The notes below the pieces were generated by a model that was not told the DNA's origin, searched no databases, and saw only the letters and a list, made by a program, of their open reading frames with translations. DNA of 64,000 nucleotides from CBFIDE01 sp965661265 (GTDB lineage: Bacteria > Bacteroidota > Bacteroidia > Flavobacteriales > Schleiferiaceae), in the NCBI GenBank assembly GCA_965661265.1, contig CBFIDE010000006.1:60750-124749 (forward strand). Direction: 5' to 3'. Positions 51,988 through 60,535 of this stretch are shown in pieces (the first letter of the stretch is position 1; every line of letters begins with the position of its first letter). The translations under genes were made by a program, and so were the position numbers.

Positions 51988-53028
51988 ATGTCTTATAAAA
52001 CAAATTGGAGAACACCTTCAAACATTGCACTAGTAAAATACTGGGGTAAGCATCCTGTTCAAATTCCAGCAAATACTAGCTTAAGCTTTACCCTTGATGC
52101 ATGCCATACAGATACTAATATTCAACTGACTGAAAAGAAGTCAAGCGATCCTTTTGAAGTTTCTGTAAATCTAGACGGCGTACTTCGCCCAGATTTTCAA
52201 CCAAAAATCCTCTCCCTATTAGGTAGAATTGAAAGTGAGATAAGTTTTGCTAAAGATTATCACCTGACTATTAATACAAGCAACTCATTCCCGCATAGTA
52301 GCGGTATAGCTAGCTCTGCTTCTGGAATGGCAGCTATTGCTTTGGGATTATTAGACCTTAAAAAACAAATTGAGGGCAACATAGAAGGTGACTTTTTTCA
52401 AAAAGCTAGTGAATGGGCCCGATTAGGATCTGGAAGCGCGTGCCGCTCACTTTATGGTGGTTTGGTAAGCTGGGGTGAACACTCATCCATAAGAGGTAGC
52501 TCCGATCTATACGGAACACCATTTCTAGAAGATATTGATCCTAGCATTAAAACGTTTAAAGACTATGTTCTATTAGTTGAAGTGGGCAGTAAAAGCGTGA
52601 GCAGCACCGCTGGTCATGATTTAATGAAAAATCATCCTTTTGCTTCCGCTCGATTTACTCAAGCCAATCAGAACATAGATCGCCTAATAAGAATTTTAAA
52701 AACAGGCGAACTAAGTGATTTTGGACAATTAGTGGAAAGTGAAGCATTAAGCTTGCACGCCATGATGATGAGCTCAATTCCGTATTATATACTTATGAAG
52801 CCCAATACCCTTAAAATTATTGAGGCTATTTGGAGGTTCAGAGAAGAAAGCAAATTGGATGTTTACTTCACTTTAGACGCTGGCGCCAACGTTCATTTAC
52901 TTTTTCCTGCAAGCATAGAACAAAAGATAAATAACTTTGTTAATCAGGAACTTAGCGGCTATTTGAACAAGGCGCAGTATATTTGCGATCAAGTTGGCAA
53001 TGGTCCCATAAAATTGAAAGATGTCTAA
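51988..53028 (+). CDS. mvaD: Diphosphomevalonate decarboxylase
   Basis: A 346-residue GHMP-family enzyme producing isopentenyl diphosphate from mevalonate diphosphate. Motifs are the N-terminal NIALVKYWGKHP, PANTSLSFTLD, the ATP loop SFPHSSGIASSASGMAA and GSGSACRSLYGGLVSW. It completes the mevalonate route used by many flavobacteria. It overlaps the mevalonate kinase gene by 8 bases. Confidence 0.95.
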   Translation: MSYKTNWRTPSNIALVKYWGKHPVQIPANTSLSFTLDACHTDTNIQLTEKKSSDPFEVSVNLDGVLRPDFQPKILSLLGRIESEISFAKDYHLTINTSNSFPHSSGIASSASGMAAIALGLLDLKKQIEGNIEGDFFQKASEWARLGSGSACRSLYGGLVSWGEHSSIRGSSDLYGTPFLEDIDPSIKTFKDYVLLVEVGSKSVSSTAGHDLMKNHPFASARFTQANQNIDRLIRILKTGELSDFGQLVESEALSLHAMMMSSIPYYILMKPNTLKIIEAIWRFREESKLDVYFTLDAGANVHLLFPASIEQKINNFVNQELSGYLNKAQYICDQVGNGPIKLKDV

Positions 53029-53959
53029 GAGCCCATTATATTATGCTAAAATCCTCCTTTTTGGAGAGTATGGAATTATTAATGATTCCAAAGCATTATC
53101 TATTCCTTTCAACTACTATCAAGGAGCTTGGAAAACTAGTTCTAAAATGGACAGCTCACAGCTTAAGTCCAATGGTAGCCTAGATTCTTTCTATAATCAT
53201 CTCGTTCAACTTCAAGACTCAAAAGACTTAGATACTAACTTAGACTTAGTTGCTTTTAAGGCTGATATTGATGCAGGAATGTACTTTGATTCTTCGATTC
53301 CTGAAGGATATGGAGTAGGTTCTAGCGGAGCATTAGTTGCCGCTATTTACGATAAGTATTCTTTGACCAAAATTGATCCAGAAAAGGATCTAACCAAGCA
53401 TAGTATCAAGGAGCTTAAAACTATATTTGGACAAATGGAGTCTTATTTCCATGGAAAAAGCAGTGGGCTTGACCCTTTAATTTGCTACTTAAAACTTCCT
53501 GTTCTAATAAACTCTAAAGATGATTTAGGAACGGTAAGCTTGCCTGAACCAGGTCTTGGAAAAGGTGCTATCTTTTTATTGAATAGTGGTCAACCCGGAG
53601 AGACTCAACCTATGGTAGGAATCTTTATGGAAAAAATGAAGAGCGAAGGTTTTAGGTCGGTAATGAAAGACCAGTTTACAAAATATAATGATGCTTGTAT
53701 TCAAGCTTTTCTAAAGGGAGATACAAAACCACTTTTTAGAAATTTGAAAAAGCTAAGTAATCTTGTTTTTGAGAATTTCAGTCCTATGATTCCAGAATCT
53801 GTTCAACAATTATGGAAGGATGGAATTGAATCTAATAACTACTATCTAAAGCTTTGCGGAAGCGGTGGAGGTGGCTTTATCCTTGGATTCACCCAAGATT
53901 ATGATAAGGCCAAGGATTTTCTTCAGGATTATCAACCTGAAGTAATACATAGATTTTAA
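53021..53959 (+). CDS. Mevalonate kinase-like GHMP kinase
   Basis: A 312-residue GHMP kinase with N-terminal KILLFGEYGII, the glycine-rich ATP loop EGYGVGSSGALVAAIYDKY and the C-terminal motif LKLCGSGGGGFILGF. Its place between mvaD and a prenyltransferase supports assignment as mevalonate kinase; phosphomevalonate kinase is a possibility because the three mevalonate GHMP kinases share these motifs. It overlaps mvaD by 8 bases and is followed one base later by the prenyltransferase gene. Confidence 0.88.
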   Translation: MSKSPLYYAKILLFGEYGIINDSKALSIPFNYYQGAWKTSSKMDSSQLKSNGSLDSFYNHLVQLQDSKDLDTNLDLVAFKADIDAGMYFDSSIPEGYGVGSSGALVAAIYDKYSLTKIDPEKDLTKHSIKELKTIFGQMESYFHGKSSGLDPLICYLKLPVLINSKDDLGTVSLPEPGLGKGAIFLLNSGQPGETQPMVGIFMEKMKSEGFRSVMKDQFTKYNDACIQAFLKGDTKPLFRNLKKLSNLVFENFSPMIPESVQQLWKDGIESNNYYLKLCGSGGGGFILGFTQDYDKAKDFLQDYQPEVIHRF

Positions 53960-53960
53960 A

Positions 53961-54845
53961 GTGAACCTTTCTAGGAGGCAACGACTGCTTATTTTCAAGC
54001 TTTCAGCCTTACTTTCAATGGTACGTTGGTACAATATCTTTTTCATTGCGCTAGCTCAATATTTAGCCGTAGTTTTTGTGCTTACAAATCCCGATATCTG
54101 GTGGAAAACGCTCAAAAATATTGACCTTCATTTTATTGTTTTCGCTAGTCTTTTCAGCATTTCAGCAGGCTATTTAATCAATAGCTTTTATGACGCCGAA
54201 AAGGACCTAATCAATAGACCTCAACGTACAGTACATGAAAAAATAATGAGGCAGAGCACTGCACTCAGACTCTATTTCCTCTTTAATACCATTGCCGTGC
54301 TCATGGCCCTAAGTGCTAGCCTCAATGTTTTCATATTTTTCAGTGCTTATATCTTCGCCCTATGGTTCTACTCCCATAAGCTCAAGCGAATTACTTTTCT
54401 TGGAAACATATCCGCAGCAATCCTTACGATTTTTCCGTTTTTCGCAATTTTCATTTACTATAAGTTAGACAGCCTTGTAATCTTCACCTACGTTAGCTTT
54501 GTACTTCTACTTATATTCCTCCGAGAAATATTAAAGGATATTATAAGCCTCAAGGGCGATTTGGTAACGGGCTATAATACCATTCCTGCAACTATAGGTA
54601 TTGGAAAAACTAAAGCCTTGATGCTGATTTTTGGATTCCTTGGTTTTATTCCGGTGAGCCTAGTATATTACGCTAGAGGCCTTTCTGGAATTTCCATTTA
54701 TCTTGTAAGTGGGATGGCGGCCCTCCTTTTCTCATTAGGTCTTCTAATCACTGCCAAAGAAAAGCCACATTTTGAATGGCTCAATCACCTCTATCGCTTT
54801 CTTATAATATTTGGAATAGCTGGTTTGATACTTTTCTCTCTATAG
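53961..54845 (+). CDS. UbiA-family prenyltransferase
   Basis: A 294-residue polytopic membrane enzyme of the UbiA family, with about 8-9 hydrophobic segments. The first Asp-rich motif reads NSFYDAEKDLINRP (variant of NDxxDxxxD), and the second REILKDIISLKGDLVTGYNTIP. Its closeness to mevalonate genes suggests a geranylgeranylglycerol-phosphate synthase-like role, as annotated in some flavobacteria; the substrate is not proven. GTG at 53961 gives MNLSRRQRLLIFKLSALLS. Confidence 0.84.
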   Translation: MNLSRRQRLLIFKLSALLSMVRWYNIFFIALAQYLAVVFVLTNPDIWWKTLKNIDLHFIVFASLFSISAGYLINSFYDAEKDLINRPQRTVHEKIMRQSTALRLYFLFNTIAVLMALSASLNVFIFFSAYIFALWFYSHKLKRITFLGNISAAILTIFPFFAIFIYYKLDSLVIFTYVSFVLLLIFLREILKDIISLKGDLVTGYNTIPATIGIGKTKALMLIFGFLGFIPVSLVYYARGLSGISIYLVSGMAALLFSLGLLITAKEKPHFEWLNHLYRFLIIFGIAGLILFSL

Positions 54846-54885
54846 TCCAATTGAATTCCTATATTTAATGTCTAAACTTTGATTT

Positions 54886-55308
54886 ATGACAAAAATAAGG
54901 GAGTATATCAAAAATGACCTAACCGTTGGTTGGCAAGCAGAGCAATGTATTCATAGCGAAAAATGCTGGAAGGGTTTATCTGAGGTCTTTAATCCCAAAG
55001 GAAGACCTTGGATTAATTTGGATGGAGCAAGCAAAGAAGCGATCATTGAGCAAGTGAACAAATGCCCAAGTGGTGCATTAAGCATTATATCAGAAGAAGA
55101 ACATAAAAAAGAAAACATGGAAATTAAAGACGAGCAAATTTTAGAAACAATGGCAAATGGCCCATTAATGGTTTATGGAAATGTAACTGTCAAGCACAAT
55201 GGCGAAGAAATTAAAAAATCAAAAGCAACAGCTTTTTGTAGATGTGGACATTCTGCAAACAAGCCTTATTGCGATGGCGCACACAAGGCAGCTGGATTTC
55301 AAGGATAA
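54886..55308 (+). CDS. Iron-sulfur protein with Fer4_19 and CDGSH domains
   Basis: A 140-residue protein. The first half is a small Fe-S-binding domain (QCIHSEKCWKGLSEVFNPKG; VNKCPSGALSIIS) of the Fer4_19 type. The C-terminal half has the CDGSH motif CRCGHSANKPYCDGAH (about residues 117-132), binding a 2Fe-2S cluster through three Cys and a His. Such proteins are redox or cluster-transfer proteins. The joint domains are a known bacterial arrangement. It stands between the prenyltransferase and dipeptidase genes; role unknown. Confidence 0.9.
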   Translation: MTKIREYIKNDLTVGWQAEQCIHSEKCWKGLSEVFNPKGRPWINLDGASKEAIIEQVNKCPSGALSIISEEEHKKENMEIKDEQILETMANGPLMVYGNVTVKHNGEEIKKSKATAFCRCGHSANKPYCDGAHKAAGFQG

Positions 55309-55365
55309 GTCAAATTCCTACATATTTCATTACATTTTTCAGACCTTTGTAACAAAGCAAATTAA

Positions 55366-56754
55366 ATGAAAGACCAGAAAAAATATATAGCAGACAATCA
55401 AGATAAATTCTTAAATGAATTGATGGATTTGCTAAGAATACCAAGTGTTTCAGCAGACTCCGCCTTTAAAGATGATGTTCTTAAAACGGCAGAAGCGGTA
55501 GCTAAAAGTTTAGAGAATGCAGGCGCAACAAAAGTTGAAATATGCCCTACTCCTGGTTATCCTATTGTTTATGCTGAAAAAATTGTTGATCCTTCCTTAC
55601 CAACTGTTTTGGTATATGGTCACTATGATGTTCAGCCAGCAGACCCAATTGAATTATGGGAAAGTGGCCCATTTGAGCCAATCATTAAAAAAACTGATCT
55701 TCACCCAGAAGGAGCAATCTTTGCTAGAGGAGCTTGTGATGATAAGGGGCAAATGTATATGCATGTAAAGGCACTAGAGGTAATGAACCAAACCGACAGT
55801 CTTGATTGCAATATAAAATTCATGATTGAGGGAGAAGAAGAAGTTGGCTCCGTAAATCTTGAATGGTTTGTTAAAAGAAATCACGAAAAGCTAAAATCAG
55901 ATGTAATCCTTATTTCTGACACCGGAATTATTGCCAATGACACTCCTTCTATTACCGTAGGATTAAGAGGCCTGAGCTATGTGGAAGTAAAACTTACTGG
56001 ACCAAATAGAGATTTACATTCTGGCTTATATGGAGGAGCAGTTGCCAATCCTATCAACATATTATCCAAAATGATTGCTTCACTTCATGATGAAAATAAT
56101 CATATTACTATTCCAGGCTTTTATGACGACGTAATTGAAGTAAGTCAAGAAGAGAGAGATCAGATGGCTAAAGCTCCATTCAATCTTGACGCCTATAAAA
56201 AGGCCTTAGACATTGAAAATGTTTGGGGAGAGAAAGATTATTCTACCAATGAAAGGAACTCAATCAGACCTACTTTAGATGTCAATGGTATTTGGGGCGG
56301 CTATACTGGTGAAGGAGCAAAAACAGTAATTGCTTCTGAAGCCTTTGCAAAAATATCGATGCGTTTAGTTCCGGGTCAAGATCCAGAAAAAATTACAGAA
56401 CTTTTTGTTAAACACTTTAACAATATCGCACCAGATGCAGTAAAAGTAGAAGTTAAGCCTCATCATGGTGGTCAACCTTATGTTTCTCCTATTGATAATC
56501 CAGGTTATAGAGCTGCAAGCATGGCTATGGAAGAAACCTTTGGAAAAACTCCTATTCCTATGAGATCTGGCGGTTCTATTCCCATTGTTGCACTTTTTGA
56601 GCAAGAATTAAAAGTGAAGAGTATTTTAATGGGCTTTGGCCTAGATTCCGATGCTATTCACTCGCCTAATGAGCATTATGGAGTGTGGAATTATTTAAAA
56701 GGAATTGAAACTATTCCATTATTCTATAAACACTTTGCATCTTTAAAAGCTTAA
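55366..56754 (+). CDS. M20 family metallo-dipeptidase
   Basis: A 462-residue di-zinc peptidase of the M20A/CNDP type. Zinc and catalytic residues are in VYGHYDVQPAD, ARGACDDKGQMYMH, MIEGEEEVGSVN, LISDTG and DSDAIHSPNEHYGV, with a central dimerisation domain (DLHSGLYGGAV to RSGGSIPIV). It hydrolyses small peptides in the cytoplasm. A near-consensus -7 box (GACCTTTG, 55342-55349) lies 16 bases upstream, and a strong terminator follows. Confidence 0.95.
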   Translation: MKDQKKYIADNQDKFLNELMDLLRIPSVSADSAFKDDVLKTAEAVAKSLENAGATKVEICPTPGYPIVYAEKIVDPSLPTVLVYGHYDVQPADPIELWESGPFEPIIKKTDLHPEGAIFARGACDDKGQMYMHVKALEVMNQTDSLDCNIKFMIEGEEEVGSVNLEWFVKRNHEKLKSDVILISDTGIIANDTPSITVGLRGLSYVEVKLTGPNRDLHSGLYGGAVANPINILSKMIASLHDENNHITIPGFYDDVIEVSQEERDQMAKAPFNLDAYKKALDIENVWGEKDYSTNERNSIRPTLDVNGIWGGYTGEGAKTVIASEAFAKISMRLVPGQDPEKITELFVKHFNNIAPDAVKVEVKPHHGGQPYVSPIDNPGYRAASMAMEETFGKTPIPMRSGGSIPIVALFEQELKVKSILMGFGLDSDAIHSPNEHYGVWNYLKGIETIPLFYKHFASLKA

Positions 56755-56757
56755 CTT

Positions 56758-56780
56758 AACTCCCTTCGGGGAGTTTTTTT
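56758..56780 (+). terminator. Intrinsic terminator after the dipeptidase gene
   Basis: Stem AACTCCC (56758-56764) with GGGAGTT (56769-56775), loop TTCG, followed by a T run to 56780. A TTCG tetraloop is unusually stable. Confidence 0.92.
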
Positions 56781-56867
56781 ATTAATCTAATTAGAGGTTC
56801 TATCAAATTTTTCATCAGCCTTTTATTATTTGCTATTATTTCATCCTGCAATTCACAAGATATAGAC

Positions 56868-58841
56868 ATGTTACAATTCAATCAGCTATCTAAAGAAAAC
56901 AGTCCTTACCTACTTCAGCATGCGCAGAACCCTGTGCATTGGCAGCCATGGTCTGATGAGATTATGGAAAGTGCCTTGGAAGAGAAAAAACTGGTTCTCA
57001 TTAGTATTGGATATTCTGCATGTCATTGGTGCCATGTAATGGAAAAAGAATGTTTTGAGGATGAAGAAGTTGCTGAGTTGATGAATAAGCACTTCATCTC
57101 TATAAAAATAGATAGAGAAGAACATCCAGATGTGGATCAGGTCTATATGACCGCGCTTCAACTTATGATGGGTAGTGGCGGATGGCCCCTAAATGTTATT
57201 TGTTTACCTGATGGACGTCCCATTTGGGGAGCTACATACGCCCCAAAAGATAAATGGATGCAAAGTCTAGAAATAATTCAAGACCTCTATATTTCAGATC
57301 CAGAAAAGGTTTATACCTATGCCTCTCAGCTGCATGAAGGTATCCAAAAATCTGAATTAATTCCAGCACAAAAAACAGAAGATCTCCTAAGTAGAGAAGA
57401 GTTTGATAAAGCTATTTCAAATTGGACCCAAACTTTTGACTCTATTGAGGGAGGTCCAAATAGAGCTCCAAAGTTCCCCATGCCTGTGAATCTTGATTTT
57501 TTTATGAAGTATGCAGAAGTGAAAAGAAATCGAGAGGAAGATGATTTAGGCACATTAAAACATGCTTTTCTGACCCTTGATAAAATGGCCCTTGGCGGGA
57601 TTTATGATCAAGTAGGCGGAGGCTTTTCGCGCTACTCAGTAGATGAGCTTTGGAAGGCGCCGCATTTTGAGAAAATGCTTTACGATAACGCTCAATTAAT
57701 CAGCTCCTATTCTACAGCTTATAGAATCTCCGGTAAGTCATTATACCAGAATGTTGCACAAGAAAGCATATTGTTCTTAGAAAGAGAAATGAAATCGCCG
57801 GAAGGAGCTTTTTACAGTGCATTAGATGCAGATTCAGAAGGAGAAGAAGGCAAGTTCTATGTTTGGAGTAAGGTTGAGTTAGAAGGTATTATTCCAGCTA
57901 CTGATTGGAGTGAGTTTGAGGACTACTATGATCTTAAAAAAGGAGAATGGGAATCTCACATAATCCTATTAAGGAGTGGAGTGGAAAATGAAAAGGCCAG
58001 GGAGTGGAATAAATTATTAATCAATAAGCGGACAAAGAGAATCAGGCCAGGTTTAGATAATAAAATTCTATGTTCTTGGAATGCTCTAATGGTTTTGGCT
58101 TACGCCGATTTTTGGTTGAGTAATGGTTTGGATGAGAATTTAGAAAAGGCAATTAATTTAAACTCTTGGTTATGGGAAAATCTTAAGGCAGACCAAGTTC
58201 TAATGCACGTATATTCCGACAAAAAGATTGATGCCGTATTGGAAGATTACGTTCTTATGCTTACAGCTCAGTTAAAATTATTTGAATGTACGTCTGATGA
58301 ATCCTATCTAATTAAGGCTGAGCATTTAATCAAAAAGATAGATCAAGAGTTTGGAGAAAAAGATCAAATTTTAAAGTACTCTAGAAATCTAAAAAGCAGT
58401 CCTCTAATAGCCAAAAGCCAAGATGTATATGATAATGTTATACCATCTGCTAATTCCATTTTAGCCAATAATCTGTATAAATATGCCGCATTTAGTTCTC
58501 AAATGGAATATAAAGAAAGAGCCCATACAATGTTTCAACAAATTCAAGAAAGGTCAGAAAGCAATGTTCAGAGTTTAGGAAATTGGATGGGGCTAGGTCT
58601 ACATTTCTTATATCAAGATTATGAACTTATTATAAGCGGGCCGGATGCGAAGCTATTGCAAAAGGATTTTCAGAAAAATTACTATCCATTAGTCTATAGT
58701 CTTGCTCTTGATTCAGAATCAAAATTAGAATTATTTGCCAATAGGTATGATGATTCAAACAAATTTTACCTTTGTCAAAGTGGTAGCTGTCAGCTACCTC
58801 AACATCAAAAAAGTAGGATTATTCCTATGGTTAAATATTGA
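56868..58841 (+). CDS. DUF255 / YyaL-type protein (thioredoxin-like plus six-hairpin domain)
   Basis: A 657-residue protein beginning MLQFNQLSKENSPYLLQHAQ. The N-terminal thioredoxin-like DUF255 domain has SACHWCHVMEKECFED (CHWC active site). A long alpha/alpha six-barrel-like C-terminal region follows (GGIYDQVGGGFSRYSVDE; ILCSWNALMVLAY). Homologues (YyaL, spermatogenesis-associated protein 20) are not firmly characterised. An open frame continues upstream of the ATG for 22 codons and encodes a convincing lipoprotein signal (KFFISLLLFAIISSC), but has no ATG, GTG or TTG; see findings. As started here the protein is cytoplasmic, whereas the upstream sequence would export it. Confidence 0.93.
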   Translation: MLQFNQLSKENSPYLLQHAQNPVHWQPWSDEIMESALEEKKLVLISIGYSACHWCHVMEKECFEDEEVAELMNKHFISIKIDREEHPDVDQVYMTALQLMMGSGGWPLNVICLPDGRPIWGATYAPKDKWMQSLEIIQDLYISDPEKVYTYASQLHEGIQKSELIPAQKTEDLLSREEFDKAISNWTQTFDSIEGGPNRAPKFPMPVNLDFFMKYAEVKRNREEDDLGTLKHAFLTLDKMALGGIYDQVGGGFSRYSVDELWKAPHFEKMLYDNAQLISSYSTAYRISGKSLYQNVAQESILFLEREMKSPEGAFYSALDADSEGEEGKFYVWSKVELEGIIPATDWSEFEDYYDLKKGEWESHIILLRSGVENEKAREWNKLLINKRTKRIRPGLDNKILCSWNALMVLAYADFWLSNGLDENLEKAINLNSWLWENLKADQVLMHVYSDKKIDAVLEDYVLMLTAQLKLFECTSDESYLIKAEHLIKKIDQEFGEKDQILKYSRNLKSSPLIAKSQDVYDNVIPSANSILANNLYKYAAFSSQMEYKERAHTMFQQIQERSESNVQSLGNWMGLGLHFLYQDYELIISGPDAKLLQKDFQKNYYPLVYSLALDSESKLELFANRYDDSNKFYLCQSGSCQLPQHQKSRIIPMVKY

Positions 58842-58846
58842 CATAC

Positions 58847-58869
58847 AAGTAGTTATATGATAATTACTT
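58847..58869 (+). terminator. AT-rich hairpin after the DUF255 gene
   Basis: Arms AAGTAGTTAT (58847-58856) and ATAATTACTT (58860-58869) pair at 9 of 10 positions plus one G-T. The loop is 3 bases and the following T run is weak. It may be a weak terminator or an operator. Confidence 0.35.
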
Positions 58870-58915
58870 TAGTTTAATTATATTAGGGCAACCAACCAAA
58901 CAAAATAATTAAGCT

Positions 58916-59083
58916 ATGCAACGGAATAAGAAACTGAGCAATGCATCCATATTGCTTGTTCTTTTAGGAATCATTATGATTTACCTTGGAACATTAGGAG
59001 GAGAAAAGTTAACAATCCCTCCGATTATTACAGGAATTGGATTTTTTATCATTGCCTGGATATTTAGATCCTCTAAGAAATAA
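58916..59083 (+). CDS. Small membrane protein, 55 residues
   Basis: A short protein with two likely transmembrane segments (ASILLVLLGIIMIYLGTLGG and PIITGIGFFIIAWIFR) separated by a short loop containing EKLTIPP. Charged ends (MQRNKK and RSSKK) place both termini in the cytoplasm. The hairpin form and Lys-rich ends make it a plausible real gene. It is unlike any family I recognise; small two-helix proteins often modulate larger membrane complexes, but the partner is unknown. A sulfotransferase gene starts 31 bases later. Confidence 0.72.
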   Translation: MQRNKKLSNASILLVLLGIIMIYLGTLGGEKLTIPPIITGIGFFIIAWIFRSSKK

Positions 59084-59114
59084 AGCAATTCAAATACATT
59101 CTTACCTTTAGACC

Positions 59115-59957
59115 ATGGACAATAAAACCCCATGGTTTTTAGGTATTGGTGCACTTGGTGGAAGTGGCACTAGAGTTCTTGCATCAATAATTCAAGGGTT
59201 GGACATAAGCATAGGTAAGGTTCTGAATGATTCACTAGATAATTTAGAGTTTACACGATTATTTAAAAGACCTAATTGGGGCTCCAATGCCTCCAAAGAG
59301 GATATAAAGTCTTGCTTTGAAATATTCAAAAACCTACAGTTAGGCCTGGAATTAAATATCGAGCAGGAGGCTCTGTATAAAAAAATAAAGAAGGAGAACT
59401 CTTTAGCACCTCCCTTTGATCCTAATCCTCACATTAGTGTTCGTAACAAAGATTTTAGCAATATAAATTGGGCTTGGAAAGAGCCCAACACACACTTTTA
59501 TATTAAACAAATTAAAGAACTGTACCCAGAGTTTAAATACATACATCTTGTGAGGCACGGTTTAGATATGGCGTTCTCAGATAATGTGCAACAACTTATC
59601 AATTGGAACAATAATAATCTTGATCTAAAAAAGCTAAAAAAAGACAAGGTCTACAGAATGAATAAACAGTTAGATTTTTGGATTGAACAGACCAAGAAAA
59701 TTAATTCATTGGCTAGTGATCACTTTAACAATGATATTTTAATTCTCCGTTATACTGATCTTTTGGAACAGTCCGAAATTGAGATTCAAAAGCTTTCTGA
59801 TTTTTTAAAAATACCGATAGATTCAGACAAATCTAAATCTTTACAATCCTTAATTATTAAGCCCAAAACCCATTTACGCTATCACACTGAAGACCTCACT
59901 ATTTTCAGTCAAAAACAACTAGATGATGTTGAGGAATTAGGTTTTAAGATCAATTGA
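59115..59957 (+). CDS. Sulfotransferase family protein
   Basis: A 280-residue cytoplasmic protein with a sulfotransferase-like P-loop at the N-terminus, GIGALGGSGTRVLASIIQ (PAPS-binding type), and later motifs YIHLVRHGLDMAFSDN (3'-phosphate-binding R/H region) and ILRYTDLLEQ. The acceptor, perhaps a surface polysaccharide or lipid, is not indicated by neighbours. TACCTTTA (59103-59110), one base off the -7 consensus, lies 4 bases before the ATG. Confidence 0.78.
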   Translation: MDNKTPWFLGIGALGGSGTRVLASIIQGLDISIGKVLNDSLDNLEFTRLFKRPNWGSNASKEDIKSCFEIFKNLQLGLELNIEQEALYKKIKKENSLAPPFDPNPHISVRNKDFSNINWAWKEPNTHFYIKQIKELYPEFKYIHLVRHGLDMAFSDNVQQLINWNNNNLDLKKLKKDKVYRMNKQLDFWIEQTKKINSLASDHFNNDILILRYTDLLEQSEIEIQKLSDFLKIPIDSDKSKSLQSLIIKPKTHLRYHTEDLTIFSQKQLDDVEELGFKIN

Positions 59958-59959
59958 AC

Positions 59960-60535
59960 ATGACAGAAGTAAAAAGATGTGAATGGTTGAATGGCAAAGA
60001 TCTTTATACGCATTATCATGACACAGAATGGGGCATTCCATTACGCCATGATGACCAAAAAATGTTTGAATTTTTAATTCTAGAAGGCTTTCAAGCCGGA
60101 CTCAGCTGGTATACCATTCTCAGTAAAAGAGAAAACTTTAGAAATGCCTTGGATAATTTTGACCCCAATATTATTGCCTTGTATGATAACCATAAGCTTG
60201 AGAACCTTATGCAAAACAGTGGGATTATCAGAAATAGACTAAAGATTAATTCGCTTGTTATAAATGCTAAAGCCTGCTTGGCTCTTAAAGAAGAGGGAAT
60301 TGGACTATGTGAGTACTTCTGGGCCTTTACAGATGGAGAGGTGATACAAAACAATTTCAAAAAGACATCTGATATACCCGCAAAAACAGAGTTAAGTGAT
60401 CGTATTAGTAAGGATTTAAAAAAGAGAGGTTTTAAATTTATTGGCAGTACAATAATTTACGCTCATCTCCAGGCTTGCGGAATCGTTAATGACCATATAC
60501 AGTCTTGTTTCCGGTATAATGAGCTTAAGACTTAA
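59960..60535 (+). CDS. tag: DNA-3-methyladenine glycosylase I
   Basis: A base-excision enzyme of about 191 residues that removes 3-methyladenine from DNA. Motifs are RCEWLNGKDLYTHYHDTEWG (Cys and His zinc ligands and recognition loop), FEFLILEGFQAGLSWYTIL and NDHIQSCFRY (the C-terminal His/Cys zinc ligands). I use the ATG at 59960; the in-frame TTG at 59954 overlaps the sulfotransferase stop. The last 11 bases overlap the convergent tsaB end. Confidence 0.95.
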   Translation: MTEVKRCEWLNGKDLYTHYHDTEWGIPLRHDDQKMFEFLILEGFQAGLSWYTILSKRENFRNALDNFDPNIIALYDNHKLENLMQNSGIIRNRLKINSLVINAKACLALKEEGIGLCEYFWAFTDGEVIQNNFKKTSDIPAKTELSDRISKDLKKRGFKFIGSTIIYAHLQACGIVNDHIQSCFRYNELKT

